Below the pieces are notes generated by a model. That model was not told the DNA's origin and searched no databases. It saw only the letters and a program-made list of their open reading frames with translations. A stretch of 64,000 nucleotides of DNA from Cotesia glomerata. Its lineage: Eukaryota; Arthropoda; Insecta; Hymenoptera; Braconidae. Of the stretch, positions 11,945 to 26,065 are shown in pieces. The translations under genes and the position numbers were made by a program. Each line of letters opens with the position of its first letter. Position 1 is the stretch's first letter. The stretch lies in NCBI RefSeq assembly GCF_020080835.1, contig NC_058164.1, positions 9,511,666 to 9,575,665 of the forward strand. The letters run 5' to 3'.

Positions 11945-13336
11945 TAATTTATATGTTAAAAAATCATAATTATTTGTTTAAATTTTCAAAAATAAAATTA
12001 CTATAATTTTTATCATCACCTTTTTGTTGTTTTTTTATTTGATTTTTATTTATTTTAAGTTTGTAAGGTATTATTTTGGTGCACACTTAATTGTGGGTCA
12101 TAATAAAGTACGTTTGTTTTCGTGTATTGAATTTCAGGTACGGAAAGCGGTTGAAAAATTTAGGGCTTAATTTAAGGGGTATATTTCCACAAACATGTCT
12201 CACCCACATCAGGACCCTGGGCAACATATACAAACCCCAAGTTAAAAAAGACCTTTCACTTTTAAATGGGTGACAGAGGGTGGCAGTTTATTTTTTATTC
12301 CCTTTTATTTTATTTCTTTCTCTTTCTCTTGGTTTTTTAGTCCTGCCTTGGGACACGTTACAGCCCCCCACATGACATGGTATGTACACCATGAACAAAT
12401 TACTGTGCAAACACTATTTTAAAGTGACGAATTTCGCACGTGTCCCTTAACTCATATCCAATCTGTAAAATGATCCCTAAAAAGTACTTCAAACAAGTCA
12501 AAACAAATTTACAGTAACTAATATTTGTCAATTCGATTCAATTCGGTTAAACGACCACGGGACAGTTTCATTTTATAAATTGATAAATTAAATTCAACCA
12601 AAGACTCAATACTTCAACAATATTACTATTTTTTAAAAATCAAATGGATATATATGTATAATTTATATAGATGTTTTTTTTATTCTTCTTTACATATATA
12701 ATATGTATCTTCGAAAAGAAAGAAATAGCGATCGCGTGTTCACTAAAATAACTAACCTAACGGTTCTTGCGGTGAAAGGGGATGAAAGTTGTTAATAATT
12801 TGCAAGGTAGAATTTCATTGTGATCGATTTTGCGTCTCTTGTCGATTACATTTAAGCGCATTTTATTTTTTACTATTTTTTTTATTGCCATTATTCAATC
12901 GAAAGTAAAGTAAAAAAAGGAAATAATAAAAAAAAAAAAAAATCGTTAAATACCAGCTAAAATAAGAAAATAAAATAAATAAAAACGGAAGAAAATTTTT
13001 ATTGTAACGACCAGCTAGCAAATGACGATCTCTTCTCCACTTTAACAATATCCTCATCCTTTTTTCACAGCACTATTTCGATAAGACCCTCCTTTATCTC
13101 ACGCACACAATTCTCAATTTACGCACACGCTGACGCTAAAAAGTTTCACATACCCGGTATTGTACAGAACACGGACCATATAAATAAAAATCAATAATAT
13201 CTTGCGGTTTCTAAGAGCTTGGAAAAACGTCCAACGTCCCCTTCAACCAATATAAAAGTATTTCGTTATTCTTTAATCTTATCAACAACAAAAAAAAACT
13301 TTTCTTCTCTCAACCTTACAATTTTCTTTTTTTAAT
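11171..13336. other. AT-rich intergenic DNA with microsatellite
   Basis: No gene is supported. It contains an ATT run (11884-11943). The short open frame at 12091-12273 has no recognisable domain, and I do not call it. Confidence 0.5.
11884..11943. repeat. (ATT)n microsatellite
   Basis: About twenty consecutive ATT units. Confidence 0.9.
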
Positions 13337-13356
13337 TAATTAATAAATAATATTTT

Positions 13357-13822
13357 TTTTTATTATTATTGTTTTACTTGTACACCTTCTCGGTTCTTAA
13401 AAGGCTGATATTACTCTTTCTCCTAGCTCTACAAAGCCTTTCAATTTTCATATTGGACCTCAGCACGTCCCACCCAACTATACTTCATTTTTTTTTAATT
13501 TTTGCGGCTGTGGACCGACTTGAGCATTCTGTTTTGCATTCGCCCTATTCCTCACCTCTTTCTAGGCTCTGGGGATAGTGACATGGGGAAACCACAAAGA
13601 AAACCCATGCCAGTATAGTCGGAGCAGGGCTAAGCTCACGGTAATCGCTAAGAAACTTTTCTTTATCGATTAACGGAACATTAGTTCTCTTTCCTAGCGT
13701 ACAGAGATCTATGCGCAAGCCAGCGCTGACGAGGCGGTCACCCATCCAAGTATTAACCACAGTAAATGCTGCTTAGCTTGGGTGATCGCCAGAGTCAGGC
13801 GCGTGCTGCGTAGCTCTCTGCC
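13357..13822 (-). mobile_element. 5S-rRNA-derived SINE, copy 2, intact
   Basis: On the minus strand the head starts near 13822 (GGCAGAGAGCTACG). It carries the 5S-like core at about 13711-13780, with AAGCTAAGCAGC and ACTTGGATGGGTGACCGCCT. The body then runs to the tail ending GAAGGTGTACAAGTAAAACA followed by an AAT/A-rich run. The copy is flanked by a 20-bp direct repeat, TAATTAATAAATAATATTTT, at 13337-13356 and 13823-13842. This is the expected target-site duplication of LINE-driven retroposition. Length is about 466 bp. The body has no coding capacity. Confidence 0.88.
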
Positions 13823-13842
13823 TAATTAATAAATAATATTTT

Positions 13843-16800
13843 CTTTTATAACTAACTTTATCTAATATAGAAAAAAAGATTAATTGTTGAAAGAAAAGGT
13901 CTAACCATTAATTTAAAAGATATTTTCCATTTATCAAATCAGAAAAATGTTATCCTTATTAAAAAAGCGAAATAAAAAAATGCATTGAATAATTTTTTCA
14001 GATTTTTACAAAAATTTGAGATTTTAATTTGAAAAAAAAAAAAAAAATTATTAGAAAATAAATTTCCGGCTACATATAAGATTTAAAGAGACGAGAATTA
14101 TCGACTACCCTCTCTCCAAACTGATGATGCTCCTTATTTTTCTTTATATATCAGAGCGGGCAGTCCGGCTCGTCAAACCCAGAGTTTTAGTCGCGGGGGA
14201 GAGTGGATTGCAATTATCAAAGTCTCCCCCGTGGTCCTCGTTCGCTTATAACGTTCCCGTAGCGTCTTACCCCGCTTACCTACTTTCATTTCACCACATT
14301 TCATATATAGAGATCCCTCAAGCCCCGGCCTCATACCAAGACTCTGGAAAAGCTGGACTTTCTTAAAGCACTGAAACTAACCTTAATATTTTTCTATCGT
14401 CAATTTCTTTATTCCCCTTCTGTCCCCCCAACTCTGGACAAACTTGCTCCATCATCTCACACTAACGCAGAAATTTCATCCTTTCATAATAATTTTACCG
14501 CCTTCTTTTATTCCCCATTTATCTTATACTTTTTTTATTTTCATTATTTTCTTACTTTCCGTTTCTTCTTTTTCTTACAGTTTACTTTTCTCTAGATTTT
14601 TACGGTATACCATCAATCTACACACTTTAACTCGATTTCTTTTCATTTAACTTCAAAAAGTGCTTTAACAACAGTTTAATTTATATATTGATATTTTTTT
14701 TATTTTAAAAATAATAAATCTAATTGAAAAATGTGTATTTCTAAAAATATTTTTGCTTTTTAAAAATATGAATTTTTCAATTTTTCATAACGAAAAAATC
14801 AGGTCACCCTTAAACTAAACAATTACCATAATTTTTTTTATTTTTCTTTTTATGATAAAAAGTTATAAATTAACAAAGGCCCACAAATGTCAGCTGAATT
14901 AACAACAGTAAAATATAATAGCGAAAGATTAGAGAAAAAAATTTAACGGTCTTAAAAGTTACCCTTTTTTTTGAAATATCGCAGGATTTCTTTTACTAAT
15001 TTTTGGTTTGAAAGAAAAAAAAACATAGTGGCGTAAAGAATAGAATAAAGATTTTTACAGCCACGCGCCAACGGTTTTAGTGTATTGCAACAACAATAAA
15101 AGATTTTTCGTAAATTCGGAAACAGAACTACGAAAAAGGGGTTAAAATGATCGCGCGATATGTCCCCGTCCAAGGCAACCCTTTATTTATACAAGGGAGA
15201 AACATCATGAGGGTATTGGAAAGATTCTGTGATGTGAGAGGGGTCCTCGAACGATGACGCGAGTTGAGTGAGATAAAAAGAGGGAGAAAGAAAAAAAAAA
15301 ATAAAAAAAGAAGGATAGTTCAAGAGGGTGGTTTGAATCCCGGAGGGGTAGCCACGAGTTTCATTTCCACGGGTTTCACCCCAAAAATTTCAACTGAATA
15401 CGAGTGCGTAGCAGTAGCACGAGCCATCGATTGAATTCTACAGTTCTCGCTTACCCTGATTTACACAATATTTTGGAAATCCTTTATATAAGATTTTGAG
15501 CGACCCCCTCGTGCACCGGCTTAGCGCGAGTCGATTTCTATTGTTAGCAACACTACTGACACGATCAACGAACAGATGCGATGTTTTCAATCACGCGAGT
15601 TTACTGAAAAATAAGTAAAAGATTGCTGAGGGCGAGATGAAAAAACGCGAATTTATCTAAAAAAAAAACATATAACTACAAAAAATGTGTCAAAAACGTA
15701 GAATTAGGGTTGGAGTCGGATAAGCTGAATTAACATGCCCTGAATAGCTCTGACCGGCTAGAAATTATTTAACCCCTTTTACATCATTTTTTTTTATTTT
15801 ATTACTTTGTTTAATTTAATACCCAGCTGCCTGTTTTTGTTTATTTATTTTTTTTTTTTTTTTATTAATTAAAAACATGTTGGACAAATTATCTCTCTAC
15901 CATTGTCACTCAATATTCAATAAGAAATAATGTTATAAAAAAAGTAAAATATTTAGAAAAATTTGTACATATTTTTCAAAAACACAAACTTCACCAAGGA
16001 TATGCCTAAAATTTTTTAACAAAATTCAATTTCTTAAAATTTTATTAATTATTTGGATAATTGATTTTTTTTTTAAGAAATTGAATTGTGTTTAAAAATT
16101 ATCAAGATTACAGTTTACAAAAAATAAAAATAAAAATCTGCCATAAAGTTATATTTTAAGATAATAAACAGAGTTATAGTATAATAATGATAATTGATAA
16201 TAAATGAGGAAAAATCAAAATTAGTTTATAAATTATAAAATTGTAGCTGATATAAATATATAATATATATTCTGAAGAGAGTTTATATGTATTTCAAATA
16301 ATATTACATTAAATTTAGTGAGTAAAGTCAAAGTTCTAAATAAAATAAAAAAAACCCACTCGTTTAAAAATAACACTAGAATAAGGGGAATAATTAAGTA
16401 AACCAAGGAAATAATAAAATAAATAAATATAAAGATAATTATAATGATAATGATTTTAATAACATCGATGACAAACGAATTATACGTAGATTTACGGACG
16501 TGCATTCAAAATGTACATAAAGATACCATCGAGCAAAATGACTATGAAAAAAAAAAAAATAAATAAAATGAAAAAAAATTTATATATAAAAAAATAATAA
16601 CTTTCATTAATTATTAAATTAATAAAAATAAATGGAGAATTTCTGTAAGCGCTAGTAAAGTTCATGGGATTAATTGACGAAATTGTAAATATTTATTCAT
16701 GATTGATGATTAAATAAATGGATGAATAAATAAATGAAATGTAGGCAATTATAATGAGAGTATTGACTATGAATATTTAAAATAATAAAATCCAAGAACT

Positions 16801-18672
16801 GAATTCTTCTAGCGTTGATAAAACTGTGATTTTTATTTTTCTCATGACAATTTTTAAATAATTTTTTCCATTAATTATATCACTTGTTCATTCTTTTTAT
16901 AAATTAGCGTATTTTTTGTTTTTTTTTAATGTAACATTTAAATTTGTAAGTGAGAAGACGGCAACAAAATCAAAAATTGAAAATCAAAATTAAATTTAAG
17001 TACTCTAGTTGTTTAAGAACTTGGAATTTTTGACGTTAGTTTATATATTATGTAAAAAATAATGAATAAAATAAATGAAAACAAAATAAAATTTTGAAAT
17101 TTATGGATTGTATTGATGATTATTTTAATTTAAAAATTTTTATCATTGCAACAAGGATAATGAATAATAATAATTATTGACTTGTAACAATAATTTTTTT
17201 CTCAATTCCTGATAATTACTCATTGATGCGCATTTAGGTAAGTCACATATAAGTAACAATCTTTTAAAAACACAAGTAATTTCCTTCACGGATAGTACGA
17301 CAATTACTTGACGTCATCTGAACACACGAAGTGAATTACAACTAATAATAGTAACAATGATAATAAAAATATTTTAATAACGTCCTGACGCATTATGTGA
17401 GGAAACTAATTTACATCTTGATAATTTACGTAATCATAATTTTTTCTCATATGTATACATTCTAATTCACCTAAGAAACACTTTTTGTGTTTTCGATTCT
17501 TCACATATTAATGCTTGACATAACCCAATTGATAAAATACAATATTGTCGTCGGAAGATAAATTCATTAAAAGTAAAAAATATTATGTTGATAAAAATGT
17601 AGGACAAGTATTTGTTAAAGATCAAATTATCTGAATATTTATAGCTTTACTTCAGTCGAATAATATTGAGTAAAAAAAAGTAACTATTTTTAAATTCATT
17701 AAGATTATCGGAAAATATGAAATTTAATAGGCAACATATATTTTAGTGATTGATAATCGATCGTGTTTATGTAATTTTTTTGACATCAAAGATAAATTTT
17801 AAGTACCCCATAAGTGTCTTGACTGTAAGATAATTAAATTACCAGATAATTTACTTATGTGCGTCACGATATATTAATTTTTCGTGTTCGGGGAAACATT
17901 TTTGCATTAAAATTTTATTTAAATTAGATTAAAAATACTTGCACTTTATTGATAATATAGCGTTGAAAAATAATATGTAACATCAATTTTAGTAATGATC
18001 CTGAAAAAATTTTTTAATATCACCATATCAGACTACGTGTGAAAACAAAGAAATTTTTTTTTTTAGAAATGTCTACTTAAACAAAGATTTTTTATAAGAA
18101 GAATATTGCTTCATCATTTCATCAAACGAAAAATAAACTACTTCGGAAAATCAATAAAATAATTTTTATTTCAGTAATTAACATCTCATGCTCAACTTTC
18201 TTGTGAGAAGATTAATCAGCTATGCACCCTTTGATGATAATTTTTAATATTAACTTTGATTGAAAAATTATATACGAGTACATATAACCATTCCAGACTT
18301 TATATGGGACTACAAAGTATATGGACACCTTCAACAGCAAAAGAAAATACTGTTATAAAGCAAATACTTCATTGAAACAAGAATCAAAATTTTTTTCTGT
18401 CTTCTTCTTAATATATTTAATTTTGGCAAAACCATAAGAAAATCATCCCTTGGAATATAACTATGTCGGTTTAACAATTTTTAATTGAGTCATTTTCGTA
18501 AATAAACTTTTTTTTCACTGAATATGAATTCTATTTATGAAAATCTTAACAATTAAAAACAAAAAATTGGTAATTATTTACAAGTGAGGTCAACCGCATT
18601 TTGCCCTATGTTTGGTCATAGAAATTTGTTTTTTTTTTAATTGTTCGTTTTTTTTATATATTTAAAAAAAAA
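13843..18672. other. AT-rich DNA with isolated higher-GC islands
   Basis: No gene is supported. Two patches are less AT-rich than their surroundings: about 14110-14370, holding an 80-codon frame with no recognisable domain, and about 15170-15610. Either could hold an untranslated exon or an enhancer; I see no decisive signal. Confidence 0.45.
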
Positions 18673-18674
18673 AA

Positions 18675-19657
18675 ATCTGGAAAACGGTTGACCCTAAAGG
18701 CCATCCCTGTAACTTCCCGCTAATTACATACCTGGGCGCTTAAAATGGCATTTATGACGTTTTTGAGCTCTTCGAGCTCAAAAATATAATTCATATGTTA
18801 TTTCGAACTCTCTGAGCTCATAAAGTAAGCTGTTTGAAGCTTTTGAGTTCTTCGAGCTCAAAAGTCTGATAGAAGTTTAATAAAACAATATTTTTTGAAT
18901 TTTCAAACTGCAATAATTTTTACGCGGTTGGCAGTATTCCACAAAGTTTTTTAGAATCTATGATATACTTTTGAACACAAACTGATCAAACCAAAAATTT
19001 TAGAGAAATTAAAAAAATTCACTTTTTCCGAATTTTTTCGACAACGATAACTCACGAACCAATCAACCGATTTTCACGTTCTTGGTGGAAATCGACGTGA
19101 TTTTTTAGGCTCTAATAATTATTTCGTTTCATCAAAAACGATCCAAAAAGAAATGTCAAAGCTATGTGAAAAAAACACTTTTTTCGAAATTTTTCGTTTA
19201 TGATCTCTCGAACGAATCAACCGATTTTGACGGGATTGGTGGCAATCGACGTGGTTTTTTAAACTTAAGAGCTGATTGGTTTTTGGAATTGATCGGTGAA
19301 GCCGTTTAAAAGTTATTCCAAAAAACGATTTTTTGAAAATTTTATTTTTGAGATTTCTCAAAATCTAGCGAACCGAATCGATTCAAATTTTTACGAAATT
19401 TAATGGCAATGATACTCTTTGGATCGCCACCTATTTTGATCCGATCAGCCGAGCCGTTCAAAAGTTATAAGAGATTTCCACCCCCCCCCTCCACACACAC
19501 ACACACAGCCGCACGGACACTATCGCGGGAATAGTCAAGGAAGCTTCCTGTGACCTTAAAACGTCGAGATCTGATGAAAATTTGATTTTCGCAAAGCGGG
19601 GTAAAACCAATAACTTCCCGATTTTTGAAAATTTTCAATTTTCTTAGCGGGAAATTA
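18675..19657 (+). mobile_element. AACTTCCCGC-family element, copy 2
   Basis: Same family as 6610-7415. The left end holds GGCCATCCCTGTAACTTCCC and the right end CTTAGCGGGAAATTA, with one change in the terminal repeat. It keeps the paired GAGCTC palindromes (18765-18860), the repeated AACGAATCAACCGATTTTGA blocks and a short ACACAC tract (19492-19506) preceded by a C run. It is longer than copy 1 because an internal block is duplicated. Confidence 0.72.
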
Positions 19658-21465
19658 AAAATATATCAAAAGCATCAAAAAAAGATGAAATGGAAATTTT
19701 ATCCAAAAATATGAAAGCCAATATTTTTTCCAACTTTTAAAGGCAAAAAAGCTATCAAAATCTTTATTTTTTGCTTTCACAATATTTTTTATTATAAATG
19801 CGCCGTAAAAACAAGCAGAATAAAAAAAATTTTTTTAAATGTTAATTTTTTACCTAGTTATGGCCCAAAATGGAGTTGACCCCACTTGTAAATAATTACC
19901 AAAAATTTTTTTAAACGGTTCTAGTATTTTTTATGCAAATTTATAATTTAAAAATTATTTCTTCTTAAAATTTCTTGTAATCAAAATATGATATTCAGAT
20001 ACATAATTTGTTATCATCATATTAGTTATCAATATATTAGTCTTATCAATGAGAGGTAACAATTTTATCGAATCATGCATTCGTAAATCACAAAAATACA
20101 TCAATCAAAGACTTACTAAGTTACAAGAAAGTAAACGAATGAGTTGTACTGATAATTAATTGCTGTATTAAAATTAAAAAAAAAATTGCAAGTTAATAAA
20201 TCCTTATCACAATAAAAAACCATGTCAGGTAAGTGAAGATTGTAAAAATTCTAATCATGATAAAACACAAAATTAAAATAATTAAAAAAAATCATTACAC
20301 GCATACATATGTTCTAAGTTTGTTTAAATTTTAACATTGAATGTGCCGAAATGTCCGTGACCTAGTAAAACTTTAGTGTTTGCACCTTGGAAATCGTTTA
20401 TAAATGGTATCAATATAAAATTTCAATTTTTTTCGCATTAACGTGTCTCTATTCCTTGGCAGAATCACCAAGAATGGATGAAGGAACATTGATCTCAAAT
20501 GACCTTTAATTTAAATTCTGAAAACGCTCTGCGAATATTTCTTTCGCTTTTGCAGCTAGACTCAATTAAATATTTAAAAATTTATAAATATTATTGATTT
20601 TACCCAGAAGACCATTGCCAAATCATTAATAATTGATAATCAAAGAAAAAAATAAATTAAAAAAAATTATTATCTTTATGGCGTGCATATTCTTAGAGAC
20701 GTCAATTTTAAGAAAATTAAAAAATCCTTCAATTAAAATGAGTTCCGTATAGGTTTACTTGCTGTTTATTATTTTCTGAGTAAAATATGTCAGGTTGACA
20801 AGGAAAAATCTATTATTAATTTAATAAGTTTGTATTTTTAACATTTCCGTGTGGTGTTGTTAAGTTTTACAATCTGATAAAGTGGTAATTGTTCGATGAA
20901 ATTCACAATAAGTAACAAAAGATAAGGCTTATTACACTGATTCAGGTAACATCACCGGATGTTGTTCAACAATAACATAAATCTTTACTTTTCTTAAAAA
21001 TATCGAGGAATGCACGTTTGATTAGAAAATTTTTATCGATAAGTGTTGCAACCTAAGAGATAACTTGAAGAAATTACGAACAATAAAATTACTGAAATAT
21101 CACATCATTTTAAATTAAATCTTTTGAGTTAAAAAAAATCTTTTTCTTAATAAAAATGTTTTCAAATTGCTTAATTATGTAGTTATATTTAAATTTACTA
21201 TTGAACGTCGTGGATAGAATATCGTAACGTGTTCAGACGAGTTCTTGACGCGAGACTAAAGTCTGTGTTTACTATTAGTTACCATTCTTAGAATTTTCTG
21301 AGCCAAGTTTAATATACTACCGTAAACTTACGTTAAAATATATTTAATCAGCCAAATAAATTTACAAATATTTGAACATCATAAGAGTAAAAATTGACAT
21401 AATTTAAGATTGATTACTAAAAACAATTATTTTGCCATACTTAATGCGAAAAAATGAGCCACCTA
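19658..21465. other. AT-rich intergenic or intronic DNA
   Basis: I see no gene or recognisable element in this stretch. Confidence 0.5.
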
Positions 21466-21776
21466 CACTGTAAAAAATTTGCGGAGTAAACGCGGAGTGA
21501 ATGATTTTTAATTGATTCACTCCCAGTGGGAGTGATATTTACTCCGAGAAGGAGTTAATTTTTATTAATAATAAAATTCACTCCGCATTTACTCCCAAAA
21601 TAAATGAATTTAGAAATAAATAAATTTTTGTAAAGAAAATATTTTTATAAACCCTTTTTATATTTAATTATTAAAAATTTAATTTATTATTTTTAATAAA
21701 ATTTCATTTTAATAATTATTATAATGTTTTTATTTTTTTTTTATAAATTAATTATAATTAAAAATTGTCAAAAAAA

Positions 21777-21817
<41 letters not shown>

Positions 21818-22180
21818 ATATATATAAATGCAATGGGCATTCTTCAATAATTAACATTTTTGTAAATATAAGCCCATTCTGATTTTATACTCATCAAGAG
21901 CTTTCATTTGAGTACCCACATGCATTTTTGATATATTTTATATATTTCACAAATACCATATATATAAAATATATAAAAAATGTTATGTGGGTACTCAAAT
22001 GAAAGAACTCGATGAGTGTAACATCGGGATGAGCTTATATCTTTCAAAACTTCAATAATTAAGAAATGACATTGTATCTTGTCAACTAATGATATTTTTA
22101 AAGATATAAGCTCATCCCGATGTTATACTCATCAAGACCTTTCATTTGAGTACCCACATCAATTTTTCATATATTTTATA

Positions 22181-22183
<3 letters not shown>

Positions 22184-22249
<66 letters not shown>

Positions 22250-22268
22250 TATATATATATATATATAT
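22184..22268. repeat. (TA)n microsatellite
   Basis: A long TA run at the centre of the second internal hairpin. It produces spurious Tyr-Ile frames. Confidence 0.9.
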
Positions 22269-22705
22269 GTATATATGAAAAATGTATCAAAAATGCATGT
22301 GGGTACTCAAATGAAAGCTCTTGATGAGTGTAACATCGGAATGAGCTTATATCGTTAAAAACATCATTAGTTAACAAAATACATTATCATTCGTTAATTA
22401 TTAACATTTTCATAAATATAAGTCCATTATGATTTTATACTCATCGAGACCTTTCATTTGAGTACCCACATGAATTTTTTCATATATCTTATATATATGA
22501 TATTTATAAAATATATGAAAAATGCATGTGGGTAGTCAAGGTCAACAAAAATTTATAAATAAAAAATCTATTAAATAAACATTTTCTCGTGGACTGAATT
22601 GTGAATCTAAACCATTCTGGAATCCACCGGAAGACACACAAAAAATTTCATTAAGATCGGTCCAGCCGTTTAGGAGGAGTTCAGTGATAAACACACGCAC
22701 AGAAG

Positions 22706-22706
<1 letters not shown>

Positions 22707-22774
<68 letters not shown>

Positions 22775-22792
22775 TATATATATATATATATA
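22707..22792. repeat. (TA)n microsatellite
   Basis: A TA run following the retroelement-like phrase, with a single TGCA interruption. Confidence 0.9.
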
Positions 22793-22856
22793 ATAATAGT
22801 ATATGTATATATGTATATATATAATATATAAAAATTACTCCGGATTTCTTACAGTG

Positions 22857-25760
22857 TAGCGGCATTTTCAAAACTAAAAAAAAACAAGAAGAAACGATAT
22901 TGGACAGTTTTCTTTTAATTATTTGAAGTATTCTTTTATGGAAAATTTTCTCTGTACGAAATGTGAAAAAATAATATTAAGAGGACCCGGTGGTCTAGCG
23001 GCCAAAAATTTAAGATATTTTAAAAATTTTTTAAGTATAAGTCCCCTTAAGTATAATTATTAGTTCAATAAATTTTTTGTTTCTTTAAAAAGTTTTATTA
23101 TGTAGGAAAAACTCCATTCGACTTAAGAAGTCAAATTTTTTGCAAGATTTTAGATTCAGAAGAGTTATTCAGAGTTAATAAAACTTCTTGTAGGAAATTT
23201 CTGTGGCTACATAAAGATTTATTCAAAGTTTTTTATTTTATTCTTGTTAAAAGTTTGTGTAAAAAAATGTATAACATGGAAGTTAAAAAAATAAATTGGA
23301 AATTAATCAAAAACGAATTTTTATAAATATTTTTGGGCGCTCGTTTGTATAAAATTTAATTATTCTGAAGAGTCTTGATAAAAAAATTATAAAATTAAAG
23401 TCATTATAAAATAGTTATTTAATGGAAATGAATGTAATGACACAATTGATAAAACTAATAAAAATTTGAAGTAAAAGAGTCACACTTAATTTAAATAAAT
23501 AAATAAATATCTATTTGGATTATGAGCAAGTTGTAAATCATAATATATAAGGTGCGATAAAATAAATAGAGAAAACATTTGTAAAATATCAGAATCAGAA
23601 ATTCTTAAATTATAAATCAGATAGTAGATATTACGATGACGTTAATCAGTCTGCGATACGTTGAATGCTGCTGACATCAGTAGCAATAAAATAGCTATCA
23701 CACGGATTTACATCGAGGTGAGTAAACAGTTCAACAAATTGTACTCGAGGCATACGTTAAACATATTACTACATACATTTACAACATTTACTACATACAT
23801 TTACAATTATAACTATAACCATAACTAAATAACAATATATTTGCACTCTGTATAACACTACTATCTACATACGACATAATACTATACAGAGCATTTACAA
23901 CCGAATCTTATCGTCACACTCAAATGTTTACTCCAATTATTATAGCGTCATAAATGATATTCAAACACAATATTAAAAAAAAAAAAAATATTATCTGAAA
24001 ATAAATAAATATTATTATTAAATATATATCTCATTATCAGTGGGAAAAATTTTTTTTAAATATTCAAATACTTAACGTATGGTTGGTGTTTTATCAATAT
24101 TTAACATTTTTATTTATTAAAAACAAAAACAATATAGCTGAGGAACGTAATGATGCGTTTACTTTTCCATAAAAAGTGCATTGAACCTCTAGTTATATGG
24201 TACGTAAATTACTTTATAATATAACATTTCAAATTAAGTAAATAATTTCTGTTATTTGTTTAATTGCTGCAGTCTTAATAAAAAATTATTTGTTTAACTT
24301 TTTTAATCTGCGGTCGCTTAAAATTTGAATCAAAAATTTTATTTGAAGAACTTGAAATAAAAATTTAAATAAACTATTATTATTATTATTGTTTATTTTT
24401 ATCAATGGGAAATATGTTTTAGAAGCCTTTTATTTGTGTTTTAATATTTAACATAATTGTAAGACTTATTTAAATTTGTAACTGATAGCAAACCAGTTTC
24501 TTTTTATCTGATAAAACGATAAAAAATTTTTTGCGCATAATATTCGAGTGACAATTGATGATTCGTCGATTGTACATTGGCAATAAGAGTGATATATATC
24601 ATTTAAAAATTGGGATGCTCCGTGTGCTCAAGTACCGTCGTCATAGATAAGTAAACTGTAGATAATCATTTCTATAAAAGTAAACACTTGATCTTAATAA
24701 TTATTTTTTCTTTCTTCTTCAACGCAATGCATTATTTAAATATATATGTATACAATAAAAAAAGCAATTACGTGTCAGTATAGAATAATCTTGGGCTTAT
24801 TTAATAAACAAGAGTACATACGTGACTAATATTTTTCACAACGGCAATATTTAATTAAAAAATGCAACAAAGATTTCGCGGATTAAAAATCAATTTAATC
24901 GTTGAAATTAATAATAATAGAAAAAAATAAATATATCTAGGTTTTTAATACATAATAATAAAAATATCAAAAATGCATTCTCATTGCTTATTAATTTTAC
25001 TTAGTAAACAGTAAAATTTCTAACAATGGGAAAATATAATCACTGGAATTATTTTTATCACAGGCATCTTGTGAGTTACATATTTTATGATATTGCAATA
25101 AAAATCTGCTACTTCATTACTATTTATCATGGTTTTTTTTTTTAATATAAATAAATGAAAAAGTAATGAATTTTTATAGCGGTAAGTTTTAAAATATTAT
25201 TTTAAAAGAAAATCGATGAAAATAAATAAAATATACGGATAGAAAGGTCATCTTTCAAGTGCTTCAAGGATGAATTTATATCATTGATATCGTGATACAA
25301 TTGTCGCGTAATAATTACACCAATTTAAAATGCATAAAAAATATATACGATTCATAAAAAAAAATATTTATTTATTCCAAATTAATCACAAAAATAATTT
25401 GCCAAAAAATTAATTCAAAACAAAAATAAATTATTAAGTTTAATTAATAATCTCTCTAAAGTAAAGGCGCCAGAGGGCGATAATAAATAAATCTCTTACG
25501 TCAAATAAAATATTCGTAAGCTACTATCAATTACATCTGATCTTTCCTTTTTTTTTTTCCTCCAATTCACCTCTTCTCCCTTTGAACTCTCAGTGCAATT
25601 AAATATTATATACATATATTTATAATTATTATAATATCATTATCATTATACGACAGCACACGTGGTTTCTCGGTCACCGCGTATCGTTTTATTTAGTATA
25701 CAAGCAAAGTAAAGAGTTTAACACTGCAGGGGAGTCACATAGAATAAGCCGAGGCATTTT
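22857..25760. other. AT-rich DNA, no gene seen
   Basis: No gene is supported. A short tRNA-like A-box phrase (CCCGGTGGTCTAGCGGC at about 22986) has no matching B-box and is not called. Confidence 0.45.
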
Positions 25761-25763
25761 TTA

Positions 25764-26065
25764 TCAGTCAAGTGCGGTCGCGTGCGGCAAACGGTCCATT
25801 CTGTTTGCTGGTGGTCTTTTAACTTCTAGTCAAGCTTACAAGCATTTACATCTTATTTCTATTATAGATTTACGAGTGACCTCTTGATTTATTTATTTTT
25901 TTTGTTTGAGGTCAATTCGAATTCAATTATCATTATCATTTATAAAATAAATAATTCACTTGCGCTGTTAATATAAATGTTAATTAATATTTTAACAATA
26001 AATTAGTTAACTTGGGGTGAAATTATTGACAACCTGGCGCTCTCTTGGTCAACGATCAAAACAGA
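25764..26065 (+). other. Possible 5' untranslated exon
   Basis: A less AT-rich patch begins with an initiator-like TCAGT (25765) and GC-rich sequence GTGCGGTCGCGTGCGGCAAA. A consensus donor CAGA|GTGAGTAA lies at 26065/26066. It could be a first exon of the downstream transporter or of the gene that owns the homologous exon-like segments. No frame is evident. This is inference only. Confidence 0.3.

Larger units (their letters stand above)
21466..22856. mobile_element. CACTGTAAAAAA-type inverted-repeat element with TA-cored hairpins
   Basis: Ends are CACTGTAAAAAATTTGCGGA on the left and TTACTCCGGATTTCTTACAG followed by TG on the right, flanked by TA on both sides, as expected for a Tc1/mariner-like target site. 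Three internal hairpins (about 21866-22046, 22097-22350 and 22418-22535) repeat a half-site with GAGTACCCACAT facing its reverse complement across a TA-rich core. A fourth block (about 22580-22700) contains AAGATCGGTCCAGCCGTTTA, a phrase often seen near the 3' ends of non-LTR retroelements, followed by another TA run. No transposase is present. Confidence 0.65.

Noticed and set aside
12091..12273. 60-codon plus-strand frame
   Set aside because: Short, AT-rich context, no recognisable motif; expected by chance at this window size.
22079..22871. Tyr-Ile-rich frames on both strands
   Set aside because: They are translations of TA repeats inside the inverted-repeat element.
22981..23010. tRNA-Glu-like A-box phrase GGTGGTCTAGCGG
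   Set aside because: No B-box or complementary acceptor follows within 100 bases.
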